A DNA stretch of 64,000 nucleotides, from NCBI RefSeq assembly GCF_002261335.1, contig NZ_NEVL01000001.1:310001-374000 (forward strand). The letters run 5' to 3'. This document shows positions 25,783 to 34,249 of this stretch, in pieces; within the stretch, counting starts at the first letter, position 1; each line of letters opens with the position of its first letter. The stretch is from Bordetella genomosp. 1 (GTDB lineage: Bacteria > Pseudomonadota > Gammaproteobacteria > Burkholderiales > Burkholderiaceae_B). The translations under genes were made by a program, and so were the position numbers. Below the pieces are notes generated by a model that was given only the letters and a program-made list of their open reading frames with translations, did no database searches and was not told the origin of the DNA.

Positions 25783-26484
25783 TCAGCCGCCGGCGGGGGT
25801 GACCGTGGCCGGCGTGACGACGGCCGGCGCACCGATGCCGGCGCCATCCTGCAGATGCAGCACGCCGAGCAGCGCGACGAAGCCCACCGTGGCCACGAAC
25901 CAGTAGCGCACGGGCCAGAACAGTCGCAGCGGCAACCGGAACAGGCCCGGCGTGGCTTCGGCGGCCGCCAGCATCGCGTCGAGACGGCCCGCCGGCAGGC
26001 GCAGCGCCAGCCACTGGGGCAGTTCGCGCTGCATGCGTTGCAGGTCCGCGGCATGGGTGTAGGCGTTCCACCAGCGCGGCCGCTTGATGCGGCGCACCTG
26101 CCGTAATGTTTCCTCGAGATCGCGACGCAGCGCGGGCGGATAGGCCGCGTGGATCTCGCCCTGGCGCTCCAGGGCATAGACGAACATCGACATGGGCCGC
26201 AGGGTGCGCCTGCTGGCGCTGATGCGTTCCCAGCCGAAGCGCTGGGCGCCGTCGGTGTAGAGCGCCAGGCGGTCGTCGGGGGCTTCCGTGAGCGCGTCCA
26301 GCAGCGCCTGCGACAGCTGCTCCTGAACTTCGGCATCCTGCAGGACCGGATCGGCGTCGATCTGGCGCCAGAGCGTGGGCAGCTCGCGCGCGTCCGCCTG
26401 CATCAGCGCGTCGCGCCAGTCGGCGATGGCCGCGTCAGGCACGGCCTGCGGCGGGTCGGAGTCGGGAGTGTGAGTCAGTGCCAT
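25783..26484 (-). CDS. Uncharacterised protein with one C-terminal membrane helix
   Basis: A 233-residue protein, converging on the diguanylate cyclase gene. Residues 1 to about 195 are predicted soluble and helix-rich, with repeated acidic Leu/Ala stretches (DPVLQDAEVQEQLSQALLDAL) and an RFGWER motif. One hydrophobic segment follows at about 199-215 (YWFVATVGFVALLGVLHL), then a Thr/Pro/Val tail, so it is probably a tail-region-anchored inner-membrane protein. I do not recognise the family. The start at 26484 is the first Met giving a normal hydrophilic N-terminus; the ribosome site is weak. Confidence 0.65.
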   Translation of the reverse strand: MALTHTPDSDPPQAVPDAAIADWRDALMQADARELPTLWRQIDADPVLQDAEVQEQLSQALLDALTEAPDDRLALYTDGAQRFGWERISASRRTLRPMSMFVYALERQGEIHAAYPPALRRDLEETLRQVRRIKRPRWWNAYTHAADLQRMQRELPQWLALRLPAGRLDAMLAAAEATPGLFRLPLRLFWPVRYWFVATVGFVALLGVLHLQDGAGIGAPAVVTPATVTPAGG

Positions 26485-26635
26485 GTCGGAATGCCGCAGC
26501 CCATGGCCGCCGGTTCGGTGCGATACCGGCAAACAGCTTCGGGGTGCTACGAGGTTGCGCCGGCAACGAATGGCCGGGCGCCCAACTATACCCGGCGGCG
26601 GGCCCGCGCGCCGACCGGCCGGGCCGCATTGTTGT

Positions 26636-27055
26636 TCAGGCGCCGCGATCCGGCCGCTTGCGCGGGCCCCGGGCGCGCGGCGGGATGCCGATGCGCGGGT
26701 CGCGCTGCCGCACGCATTCGGCCAGCCGGGCGGCGGTGGCCTCGAACGCCTCGTGGCCCTGCGGCACGTAGAGCCACTTCCCCAGCACGGGGTGCGGCTG
26801 CAGGGCGGGCAGCTCGGCCATCAGCGCCGGGTGGTGGACGTGCGCGGTGCAGACCAGCAGCCCGTCCCAGGGCTCGCCCCGGTCGGCGACGGCCAGGCAG
26901 AGGTTGCCGTCGAGATAGGCGGCCTCGCAGCCGAACATGCGGCGTTGTTCGTAGCCGGGATCGGCCGCGAGGGGCTCGAAGATCCAGAGCAGCGAGTGCG
27001 GGCGCGGGGCGCGTTGCCGGGGCGGCGCATCGAACAGTGAGGGGCGGCGGGGCAT
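26636..27055 (-). CDS. Uncharacterised small protein, possibly TfoX/YjbR-like fold
   Basis: A 139-residue protein with no signal peptide. The centre reads RRMFGCEAAYLDGNLCLAVAD, which resembles the MFG-x-x-x-x-YxDG opening of TfoX N-terminal domains, followed by short alternating strands and a helix near the end (HEAFEATAARLAECV). The C-terminus is Arg/Pro-rich. The family assignment is tentative. It sits alone between the membrane protein at 25783 and proP. Confidence 0.6.
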   Translation of the reverse strand: MPRRPSLFDAPPRQRAPRPHSLLWIFEPLAADPGYEQRRMFGCEAAYLDGNLCLAVADRGEPWDGLLVCTAHVHHPALMAELPALQPHPVLGKWLYVPQGHEAFEATAARLAECVRQRDPRIGIPPRARGPRKRPDRGA

Positions 27056-27136
27056 GCGGGGGATTCCAGCGGATGGGTCGGGCGGGCGGCGCGCCCCTGG
27101 GCAGGGCTCGCCGTTGCAGGCGCCCCTGGGCAGGAG

Positions 27137-27171
27137 CGCGCGGCCACGCCGTTTCCCGGCGTGGCCGCGCG
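27137..27171 (-). terminator. 15-bp perfect hairpin at the proP 3' end
   Basis: CGCGCGGCCACGCCG pairs exactly with CGGCGTGGCCGCGCG around a 5-nt loop, ending 7 bp beyond the proP stop on the minus strand. The stem is very stable but no T-run follows, so it may terminate weakly or protect the mRNA end. A 15-bp direct repeat (GCGCCCCTGGGCAGG) lies beside it at 27091-27105 and 27120-27134. Confidence 0.6.
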
Positions 27172-27178
27172 AGGCGGG

Positions 27179-28714
27179 CTACTCGATGTGCGGATGCCGG
27201 TCGGCCAGGCGCTGGCGCCGTTCGCGCAGCTTGTCGAGCTGGGCTTCGAGGGTGGCGATCTCCTCGTCCACGTCCTGCACGGTCTGCTCGATGTGGTCGT
27301 AGGCCTGTTGCAGCAGGGCCTTCGCCTCGCTGCGGCTCGACGCGTTCGGCGTGTCGCCGCGCAGCGGCTTGTTGGCCGTCTCGGGCAGGAAGAACGAGGT
27401 GACGAGGCCGACCACGGCTGCGCCCATCAGATAGAACGCCGGCATCATCAGGTTGTCGGTTTCCTCGACCAGCCAGGCGGTGATGGTGGGCGTGAGGCCG
27501 GCCACGATGACGGCGATGTTGAACGAGCTCGCCAGCGCGCTGTAGCGGATGCGGGTCGGGAACAGCGCCGGCAGGGTTGAGGCCATGATGCCGATCATGC
27601 AGTTCAGGAAGATCGCGATCAGCAGCAGGCCCAGGAAGATCAGCGCGGTGTTGTTGCTGCCGATGAGGCCGAATGCGGGGATGGCGGAAATCAGCAGGCC
27701 CAGGCTGCCCACGAGCAGGAACGGCCGGCGCCCGACCTTGTCGCTCAGCAGGCCCACCACCGGCTGCACGAACAGCATGCCGACCATGACCACCACGATG
27801 ATGAGCACGCCGTGCCCTTCGGTGTAGCCCAGGCTGCTGGAGAGATAGGTGGGCATGTAGGTGAGCAGCATGTAGTAGGTGATGTTGGTCACCAGCACCA
27901 CGCCCACGCTGATCATCAGGGCCTTGCGGTATTTCGCGAAGATCTCGCGGAACGACACCGTGGGGCGTTCCTGGACCGCGTCGCGGTCTTCCTTTTCCAT
28001 CTTCTCGAGCTGCTGCGTGAAGGCCGGCGTTTCTTCGGCCGCGTGCCGCAGGTACAGGCCCAGCAGGCCGAGCGGACCGGCCAGGAAGAACGGCAGGCGC
28101 CAGCCCCAGTCGAGGAAGGTCTGGTCGCCGAGGATGGTCTGCAGCACCACCACCAGACCGGCGCCGAGCACGAAGCCCGCGATCGACCCGAAGTCGAGCC
28201 AGCTGCCCAGGAAGCCGCGCTGCCGGTCGGGCGCGTATTCCGCCACGAAGATCGCCGCGCCGGTGTATTCGCCGCCCACCGAGAAGCCCTGCGCCAGCTT
28301 GCACAGCAGCAGCAGGATCGGGGCCCACAGGCCGATCGATTCGTAGGAGGGGATCAGCCCGATGCAGAAGGTGCTGATCGCCATGATGATGATGGTGAGC
28401 GACAGCACTTTCTGCCGCCCGAACTTGTCGCCCATCACGCCGAAGAACACCCCGCCCAGCGGCCGCACCAGGAACGGCACGGAGAAGGTGCCGAGCGCGG
28501 CGATGGTCTGGACGGCGGGCGAGGCGTCGGGAAAGAACACCTTGCCGAGCGCGAACGCCACGAAGCCGTACACGCCGAAGTCGAACCACTCCATGGCGTT
28601 GCCGAGGGCGGCGGCCGTGACGGCCTTCTTGAGTTTGCTGTTGTCGATGACCGTGATGTCGCCGATCTGCAGGGGCCGGCCCTGCTGCTGGGATGCTTGT
28701 GTTGTTTGATTCAT
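27179..28714 (-). CDS. proP: ProP-type osmosensory proline/betaine:H+ symporter
   Basis: A 511-residue MFS transporter of the metabolite:H+ symporter family. Twelve helices; family loops are GNAMEWFDFGVYGF at the first helix, GDKFGRQKVL, and FSVGGEYTGAAIFVAEYAP. The distinguishing part is the C-terminal extension: KPLRGDTP, then a heptad coiled coil (about 468-511: AYDHIEQTVQDVDEEIATLE... ending HPHIE), which matches the antiparallel coiled coil of E. coli ProP that tunes its osmotic response. It should import proline, glycine betaine or ectoine under high osmolality. The start at 28714 follows GGGAAGCCCGAAC. Confidence 0.93.
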   Translation of the reverse strand: MNQTTQASQQQGRPLQIGDITVIDNSKLKKAVTAAALGNAMEWFDFGVYGFVAFALGKVFFPDASPAVQTIAALGTFSVPFLVRPLGGVFFGVMGDKFGRQKVLSLTIIIMAISTFCIGLIPSYESIGLWAPILLLLCKLAQGFSVGGEYTGAAIFVAEYAPDRQRGFLGSWLDFGSIAGFVLGAGLVVVLQTILGDQTFLDWGWRLPFFLAGPLGLLGLYLRHAAEETPAFTQQLEKMEKEDRDAVQERPTVSFREIFAKYRKALMISVGVVLVTNITYYMLLTYMPTYLSSSLGYTEGHGVLIIVVVMVGMLFVQPVVGLLSDKVGRRPFLLVGSLGLLISAIPAFGLIGSNNTALIFLGLLLIAIFLNCMIGIMASTLPALFPTRIRYSALASSFNIAVIVAGLTPTITAWLVEETDNLMMPAFYLMGAAVVGLVTSFFLPETANKPLRGDTPNASSRSEAKALLQQAYDHIEQTVQDVDEEIATLEAQLDKLRERRQRLADRHPHIE

Positions 28715-29007
28715 GTTCGGGCTTCCCGTGGTATGCAAGACAATGCTGCTCGTGGACTCGAAACCACCGTGGGCTATCTTGCCTCGCGGCGGTCGCGGCG
28801 GCAACTGCCGCTGCGCCAAGCCGTTGCGCGCGCATCTACCGGTCGATCATACGTGGCCCGCGACGGCCCAGGATGACAGGCACCTGACTGAAGTGCGCGG
28901 CCGAAATACCTTGTTGCGCCTGTAGCCACCCTGCCGAAGTTCGCAGGTTTAGTAAGATTTCCCCATCCGTTCCCGGCCCTCGGCCCCCGTCAGGAATCCG
29001 CCCCATC

Positions 29008-29937
29008 ATGCGTCGCATCCGCACGCCCAGCATGGCCGCGCTCAGCGCCTTCGAGGCCGCGGCGCGTCACGAAAGCTTCACCCTGGCCGCGCGCGAGCTG
29101 TCGCTGACCGAGAGCGCGATCTCGCGCCAGATCGGCGTGCTCGAGGAAAACCTCAACGTCTCGCTGTTCGTGCGCGTCAAACAGCGCGTGGTGCTGACCA
29201 AGTCCGGCCGGCTCTACAGCGAGCAGGTGCGCGCCGCGCTGCGCGCGCTCGAGAAGGACACGCTCTCGATCGCCGCCCACGGCAGCGGGCGCGGCAATCT
29301 CGAGCTGGCGGTGCTGCCCACCTTCGGCATCGAATGGCTGATCCCGCGCCTGGCCCGGTTCTACGCCCAGTACCCCAGCGTGCGCATCAACATGGGCGTG
29401 CGCACCCACCCGTTCTCGTTCGAGGAAGAACACTTCGACGCCGCCATCCATCACGGCAAGCCGGTCTGGCCGCACGCCACCTCCGACCTGCTGTTCGGCG
29501 AAACCATGATCGTGGTGGCGCGCGGCGCTCTGATCGGCGACCGCATCCGGGAGGCGGCCGATCTGCTCAAGTTTCCCTTGCTCTATTCCACCACCCGGCC
29601 CGAGTCCTGGCGCCAGTGGTTCGACGCCGCCGGCGTGCACGAGCCGCTCGCGCCGGCCCAGAGCGCGGGCTTCGAGCTGCAGTCGATGGTGGTGCGGGCC
29701 GCCGAGGCGGGACTCGGCATCGCGCTGGTGCCGGCCTTCTTCGTGCCCGAGTCGGCCTGGCGCAATGGCCTGGTGCGCGCGCATCCGATGGAAATGCCGG
29801 GCGATGATGCCTACCAGCTGGTCTATCCCAGCACCCTGCGCAGCAACTACGCGCTGGAATGCTTCCGCAGCTGGATCCTGGACGAGGCGCGGCGCTACGT
29901 CGAAGAGAGCGGCGCGCCCGCCGGCACGCCGGGCTAA
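29008..29937 (+). CDS. LysR-family transcriptional regulator (GcvA-like)
   Basis: A 309-residue LysR-type regulator. It opens in the GcvA style, RIRTPSMAALSAFEAAARHESFT, with the helix-turn-helix continuing through LSLTESAISRQI (residues about 8-65). The effector domain contains LAVLPTFGIEWLIPRL and GLGIALVPAFFV. It lies 293 bp from the divergent proP and 269 bp upstream of the ThDP enzyme in the same direction, so either may be a target. Similar 18-19-nt sites flank it (see regulatory entry). Confidence 0.93.
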   Translation: MRRIRTPSMAALSAFEAAARHESFTLAARELSLTESAISRQIGVLEENLNVSLFVRVKQRVVLTKSGRLYSEQVRAALRALEKDTLSIAAHGSGRGNLELAVLPTFGIEWLIPRLARFYAQYPSVRINMGVRTHPFSFEEEHFDAAIHHGKPVWPHATSDLLFGETMIVVARGALIGDRIREAADLLKFPLLYSTTRPESWRQWFDAAGVHEPLAPAQSAGFELQSMVVRAAEAGLGIALVPAFFVPESAWRNGLVRAHPMEMPGDDAYQLVYPSTLRSNYALECFRSWILDEARRYVEESGAPAGTPG

Positions 29938-30034
29938 CGGCGGCGCTGGGCGGCCGCCTCGCGGGAGCGGCCGGCCGCGGTGCTCACACCCTTTCGAGCC
30001 GCGAGTTGGCGAGTTTTCTGCATCAATCGCCTCC

Positions 30035-30077
30035 CGGGCTTCCCTGGTATGCGCGCGACTTGATGCGTTGAGCGCAT
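30035..30077. promoter_or_regulatory. Candidate regulator-binding region upstream of the ThDP enzyme gene
   Basis: CGGGCTTCCCTGGTATGC (30035-30052) recurs with one inserted G at 28718-28736, directly before the proP start, so the pair flanks the LysR gene. Beside it is a symmetrical ATGCG-N5-CGCAT (30063-30077). The 269-bp gap 29938-30206 otherwise shows no gene. Operator function is inferred from repetition and symmetry. Confidence 0.35.
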
Positions 30078-30206
30078 TACCTGGCAATTTTTAATCGCTT
30101 TACCGCGCGCCCCGCGGTGGAAACAATGAATGCCTGACGCCCGGCCTGCGCCGGGGCGATCCTTCGGGCCGGCGCGCCGGCCCCGCATTCCATTGGAGAT
30201 TCCCGC

Positions 30207-31751
30207 ATGAACGGCGCCAAGAGCCTGGTCCAGACCCTGCTTGCTTCCGGGGTGGACACGTGTTTTGCCAATCCCGGCACCAGCGAGATGCACTTCGTGG
30301 CCGCGCTCGACCAGATCCCTGGCATGAAATGCGTGCTCGGCCTGCAGGAAAACGTGGTCACCGGCATGGCCGACGGCTACTTCCGCATCGCGCGCAAGCC
30401 GGCCTGCACGCTGCTGCACTGCGGCCCGGGCCTGGCCAACGGCATGGGCAACCTGCACAACGCGCGCCGCGCGCGCAGCGGCATCGTCAACATCGTCGGC
30501 GACCAGGCCATCTACCATCGCCCCTACGACGCGCCGCTGACGGCCGACACCACCGGCATGGCGCAGACCGTGTCGCAGTGGGTGCGCACCGGCACCAGCG
30601 CCGGCCAGCTGGGCCGCGATGCGGCCGAGGCGGTCAGCGCGGCCCGCACCTTTCCCGGCCAGATCGCCACCCTGATCCTGCCGGCCGACGTGTCGTGGAA
30701 CGAGGGCGGCGCGGTCGGCGCGCCCATCGCCCCGGCCGCGCCGCCGGCCATCGATCACAACGCCGTCGAGAACGCCGCGCGCACGCTGCGCCAGCATGGC
30801 CGCGACACGCTGATCCTGCTGGCCGGCCCGGCCGTGCAGGCCGATGCGCAACGGCTGGTCTGGCGCGTGGCCCAGGCCACCGGCGCGGCGCTGCTGGCCG
30901 ACTACGTGAACGGCCACGTGGCGCGCGGCCGGGGGCGCCTGCCGCTCGAACGCGTGCCCTACACCATGGAAGCCGCGACCCGCGCGCTGCAGGATTACCG
31001 CCACATCATCCTGGTGAACGCCAAGCCGCCGGTGGGCTTCTTCGGCTATCCCGGCATGCCCTCGATCCAGTACGCGGCCGATGCCCAGCTGCAGGTGCTG
31101 TCGCGCCCCGACCAGGATCCGCTCGAGGCGCTGGACGCGCTGGTGCGTGCGCTCGACGCGCCGCAGGCCGAGATCCCCGATCCGGGCCCGCGCCCCGAGG
31201 CCGCGCGCGGCGCGCCCAGCCCCGAGGGCCTGGCGCAGACGGTCGCCGCGCTGATGCCGGACCACGCCATCGTGTCGGATGAGAGCGTGTCGTACGGCCG
31301 CGGCTTCTACAAGTTCACCCACGCCGCGCCGCCCAACGACTGGCTGCACCTGGCCGGCGGCGCGATCGGCGACGGCCTGCCGGTGGCGACCGGCGCGGCC
31401 ATCGCCGCGCAGCGCCAGCGCCGCGTGATCAGCCTGCAGGCCGACGGCTCGGCCATGTATTCGCTGCAGTCGCTGTGGACCCAGGCGCGCGAACGCCTGC
31501 CGGTGACCACCATCATCCTCAACAACAGCAAATACAACATCCTCATCGGCGAGTACAAGAACGTGGGCGCGGTGCCGGGCGAGACGGCCATGAGCATGCT
31601 GGACCTCGGCAATCCCGGCATCAGCTGGACCGGGCTGGCCAATGCGATGGGCGTGGAGGCCGCGCGCGCCACCACGCTGGAGCAATGCGCCGACCTGCTG
31701 CGCGCCAGCTTCACCAAGGACGCGCCCTTCCTGATCGAACTGATGGTCTGA
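30207..31751 (+). CDS. ThDP-dependent enzyme of the acetolactate synthase family
   Basis: A 514-residue ThDP enzyme. The N-terminal pyrimidine-binding domain has the catalytic Glu in LGLQENVVTGMADGYFRIA; the C-terminal pyrophosphate-binding domain has ADGSAMYSLQSLWTQ ... ILNN, a GDG-NN type motif with A in the first position. It is shorter than acetohydroxyacid synthase (~560-590) and no small regulatory subunit is nearby, so it is probably a catabolic decarboxylase or lyase (benzoylformate-decarboxylase-like) rather than IlvB. GGAG lies 9 nt before the ATG. A Bug receptor gene follows 64 bp later, suggesting uptake and breakdown of a 2-oxo or aromatic acid. Confidence 0.85.
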   Translation: MNGAKSLVQTLLASGVDTCFANPGTSEMHFVAALDQIPGMKCVLGLQENVVTGMADGYFRIARKPACTLLHCGPGLANGMGNLHNARRARSGIVNIVGDQAIYHRPYDAPLTADTTGMAQTVSQWVRTGTSAGQLGRDAAEAVSAARTFPGQIATLILPADVSWNEGGAVGAPIAPAAPPAIDHNAVENAARTLRQHGRDTLILLAGPAVQADAQRLVWRVAQATGAALLADYVNGHVARGRGRLPLERVPYTMEAATRALQDYRHIILVNAKPPVGFFGYPGMPSIQYAADAQLQVLSRPDQDPLEALDALVRALDAPQAEIPDPGPRPEAARGAPSPEGLAQTVAALMPDHAIVSDESVSYGRGFYKFTHAAPPNDWLHLAGGAIGDGLPVATGAAIAAQRQRRVISLQADGSAMYSLQSLWTQARERLPVTTIILNNSKYNILIGEYKNVGAVPGETAMSMLDLGNPGISWTGLANAMGVEAARATTLEQCADLLRASFTKDAPFLIELMV

Positions 31752-31815
31752 CCGGCCAGGCTCGGAAAGAGGCACGAGTCGAAACACCGCCTCGCATAAC
31801 CAAGGAGACAACCCC

Positions 31816-32808
31816 GTGCAGCGACCCCGGGTATTGAACATCGCCGCCGCCGCCCTCATCGGCGGCGCGGCGGCCATCGTGACGAGCGGCGCGCAGGCGC
31901 AGGCCTGGCCGGCGCGGCCGATCACCCTGATCGTGCCGTATCCGGCCGGCGGCACCGCCGACCTGGCGGCGCGCACCATCGCCCAGGCGATGGGCCCGCA
32001 TCTGAAGCAGTCGATCGTGGTCGACAACCGCGCCGGCGCGGGCGGCAACATCGGCATGGGCGTGATCAAGCGCGCGGCCCCCGACGGCTACACCATCGGC
32101 CTGGGCACCATCGGCACGCAGACCATCAATGCCTTTCTGTATCCCGACATGCCGTTCGATCCGGCCCGCGACTTCACGCCGCTCAGCATGGTGTTCACCA
32201 CGCCGAACGTGATCGCGGTGCGCGCCGATTCCGACATGAAGACCGTGCAGGACCTGGTGCGCAAGGCCAAGGCCAACGAGGCCAAGCCGCTGACCTATGC
32301 CTCGCCCGGCGTGGGCTCGTCGGTGCACCTGACCGGCGCCTATCTCGAGCAGGCCGCCGGCATCCGCATGCTGCACGTGCCGTTCAAGGGCGTGTCGGGC
32401 TCGATGCCGGCGCTCATCGGCGGGCAGGTCGACGTGCTGCTCGACAACCTGCCCAGCACGCTGGCCCAGCTCAAGGACGGCTCGCGCGTGCGCGCGCTCG
32501 CGGTCACCTCGGCGCAGCGTGCGCCGGCCCTGCCCGACGTGCCGACCGTGGCGGAATCGGGCCTGCCAGGCTTCGACGTGACGGCGTGGTTCGCGCTCTA
32601 CGCGCCGGCCGGTACGCCGCAGGCCGTGCAGACCACGTTGATCGAGGCGGCGCAGAAGGCGCTGGCGACGCCCGCGGTCAAGGAGCAGCTCGTCGCCCTC
32701 GGCGCGGCGCCGGGGGCGCTCGCCGGCCCGCGCCTGTCGGCGTTCGAGGGGCAGGAGCGCGAGCGCTGGGGCAGGCTGGTGAAGGACCGCAACATCACGA
32801 CCCAGTGA
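31816..32808 (+). CDS. Bug-family (TctC) periplasmic solute-binding receptor
   Basis: A 330-residue receptor with a GTG start preceded by AAGGAG. The signal peptide runs to about residue 30 (AQA). Family hallmarks are [39 protein letters not shown] and LTYASPGVGSS. It is probably co-transcribed with the ThDP enzyme and delivers its substrate or precursor. No TctA/TctB partner is in the window. The last 14 bp overlap the 3' end of the convergent outer-membrane channel gene. Confidence 0.92.
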   Translation: MQRPRVLNIAAAALIGGAAAIVTSGAQAQAWPARPITLIVPYPAGGTADLAARTIAQAMGPHLKQSIVVDNRAGAGGNIGMGVIKRAAPDGYTIGLGTIGTQTINAFLYPDMPFDPARDFTPLSMVFTTPNVIAVRADSDMKTVQDLVRKAKANEAKPLTYASPGVGSSVHLTGAYLEQAAGIRMLHVPFKGVSGSMPALIGGQVDVLLDNLPSTLAQLKDGSRVRALAVTSAQRAPALPDVPTVAESGLPGFDVTAWFALYAPAGTPQAVQTTLIEAAQKALATPAVKEQLVALGAAPGALAGPRLSAFEGQERERWGRLVKDRNITTQ

Positions 32809-34249
32809 GCGCGGCCGCGCTTGCCTGCGGCGCCTGCGCTGGCGCCCAGCCGCCGGCCAGCGCGCGGTAGAGCGCCACCGCCGCGCCGGCCCGGCGCACG
32901 GCGGCATCGGCGGCCGCATCCTCCGCCTGGAGCCGGCTGCGTTCCACGTCGAGCACCTCGTCGAATCCGATCGCGCCCGCGCGCCAGCGCGCCTGGGCCA
33001 GCTCGCTGGCGCGCGTGCTGTCGGCCGCCGCCTGCTCCAGGTGGCCGCTCTCGGCGCCGATGCGCGACAGGCGCAGCAGCGCGTTCTCGGTTTCCTCGGC
33101 GGCCTGCATCACGGTCTGCTGATACATCGCCAGGCGTTCGGCCGCGCCCGCCTCGCTCTGCGCGATGCGGGCCCGCACCCGGCCGATGTCGAGAAACGAC
33201 CAGTCGATGCCCAGCGCGATCAGGTGCGTGTCGCTGCCCTCGCGGAAGACGTCGTAGCTCGCCGTGCTGCTGCCCAGCAGGCCGGTGAGTGTGAAGCGCG
33301 GATACAGGCTGGCGGTGGCCACGCCGATGCGGGCGGTCGCGCCATGCAGCCTCGCCTCGGCTGCCGCGATGTCGGGCCGGCGCCGCAGCAGCTCGCCGGG
33401 CGTGCCCGGGGCGATGCGGTCGGGCAGCTGCGGCAGCGGCGCGGGCGCAGCCAGCCGCGCCACCAGCGCGGGAATGGGCTGGGCCGTGAGCACCGCGAGG
33501 CGATGCTGGTTCACGCCGATCGCGGCCTCGAACGCGGCGATGCGCGAGCGGGTCGCCTCGAGCTGGGCGCGGGCGCGCGCGGCGTCCAGGTCGGAGCCGC
33601 GCCCGGCGGCGATGCGGGCCTCCACCAGCGCATGGGTCTGCTGCTGGGTCTCGGCATTGGCCCGGCTGATGCGCAGGCGTTCCTGGGCGCCGCGCAGCTG
33701 CAGGTAGGCATCGGCCACGTCGGCCGCGATGGCGACGCGCACGGCGCGGACGTCGGCGGCGCTGGCTTGCGCGTCGGCACGCTGCGCCTCCACGCCGCGG
33801 CGCACCCGGCCGAACAGATCCAGCTCCCAGAGCGCGTCGATGCGGGCGCCGGAGGTCGGCGCGCTGCGCTCGTCGCGCGAGGCGCCGAAGGCATCGTCGC
33901 GGCTCTGCAGCTGATGGCCGATCCGGCCGCTGGCGGTGACGGTGGGGTAGCGGTCGAGCCTGGCCTGGGACAGCAGCGCGGTGGCGGCGTCGCGCCGTGC
34001 CAGCGCGGCGGCCAGGTCCTGGTTGGCGTCGTAGGCGCGGTTCACCAGCTCGGCCAGCAGCGGGTCGCCAAAGCCCTGCCAGAAGGCCTGGTCGGCGGCG
34101 GCGCTCGCGCCTGGGGCGGCGGTTGCGCGCGCAAACGAGTCCGCCAGCGCGGCGCTGTGCGGCGGCGCGTGGTCGGGGCCGACCGCGCAGGCGCCCAGCA
34201 AGAGCGCGAGGCCGAGCGGGGCCGCGAGACGGGGGAAGCGGGGCGTCAT
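32795..34249 (-). CDS. RND efflux outer-membrane channel lipoprotein (NodT/OprM family)
   Basis: A 484-residue outer-membrane factor. The N-terminus is a lipoprotein signal with lipobox LLLGAC, then VGPDHAPP, the usual start of mature OprM/OprN proteins. Two repeated TolC-like halves follow, including LDLFGRVRRGVEA and LLRRRPDIAAAEARLHGATARIGVATASLYPRF in pattern. It forms the trimeric exit duct for the pump. Its ATG overlaps the stop of the RND gene (ATGA). Last gene of the SoxR-linked operon; its 3' end overlaps that of the convergent Bug gene. Confidence 0.94.
   Translation of the reverse strand: MTPRFPRLAAPLGLALLLGACAVGPDHAPPHSAALADSFARATAAPGASAAADQAFWQGFGDPLLAELVNRAYDANQDLAAALARRDAATALLSQARLDRYPTVTASGRIGHQLQSRDDAFGASRDERSAPTSGARIDALWELDLFGRVRRGVEAQRADAQASAADVRAVRVAIAADVADAYLQLRGAQERLRISRANAETQQQTHALVEARIAAGRGSDLDAARARAQLEATRSRIAAFEAAIGVNQHRLAVLTAQPIPALVARLAAPAPLPQLPDRIAPGTPGELLRRRPDIAAAEARLHGATARIGVATASLYPRFTLTGLLGSSTASYDVFREGSDTHLIALGIDWSFLDIGRVRARIAQSEAGAAERLAMYQQTVMQAAEETENALLRLSRIGAESGHLEQAAADSTRASELAQARWRAGAIGFDEVLDVERSRLQAEDAAADAAVRRAGAAVALYRALAGGWAPAQAPQASAAALTGS

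Noticed and set aside
26485-26635. Small gene in the gap between the two unknown proteins
   Set aside because: Only Arg/Pro/Gly-rich short frames without a ribosome site; nothing supportable.
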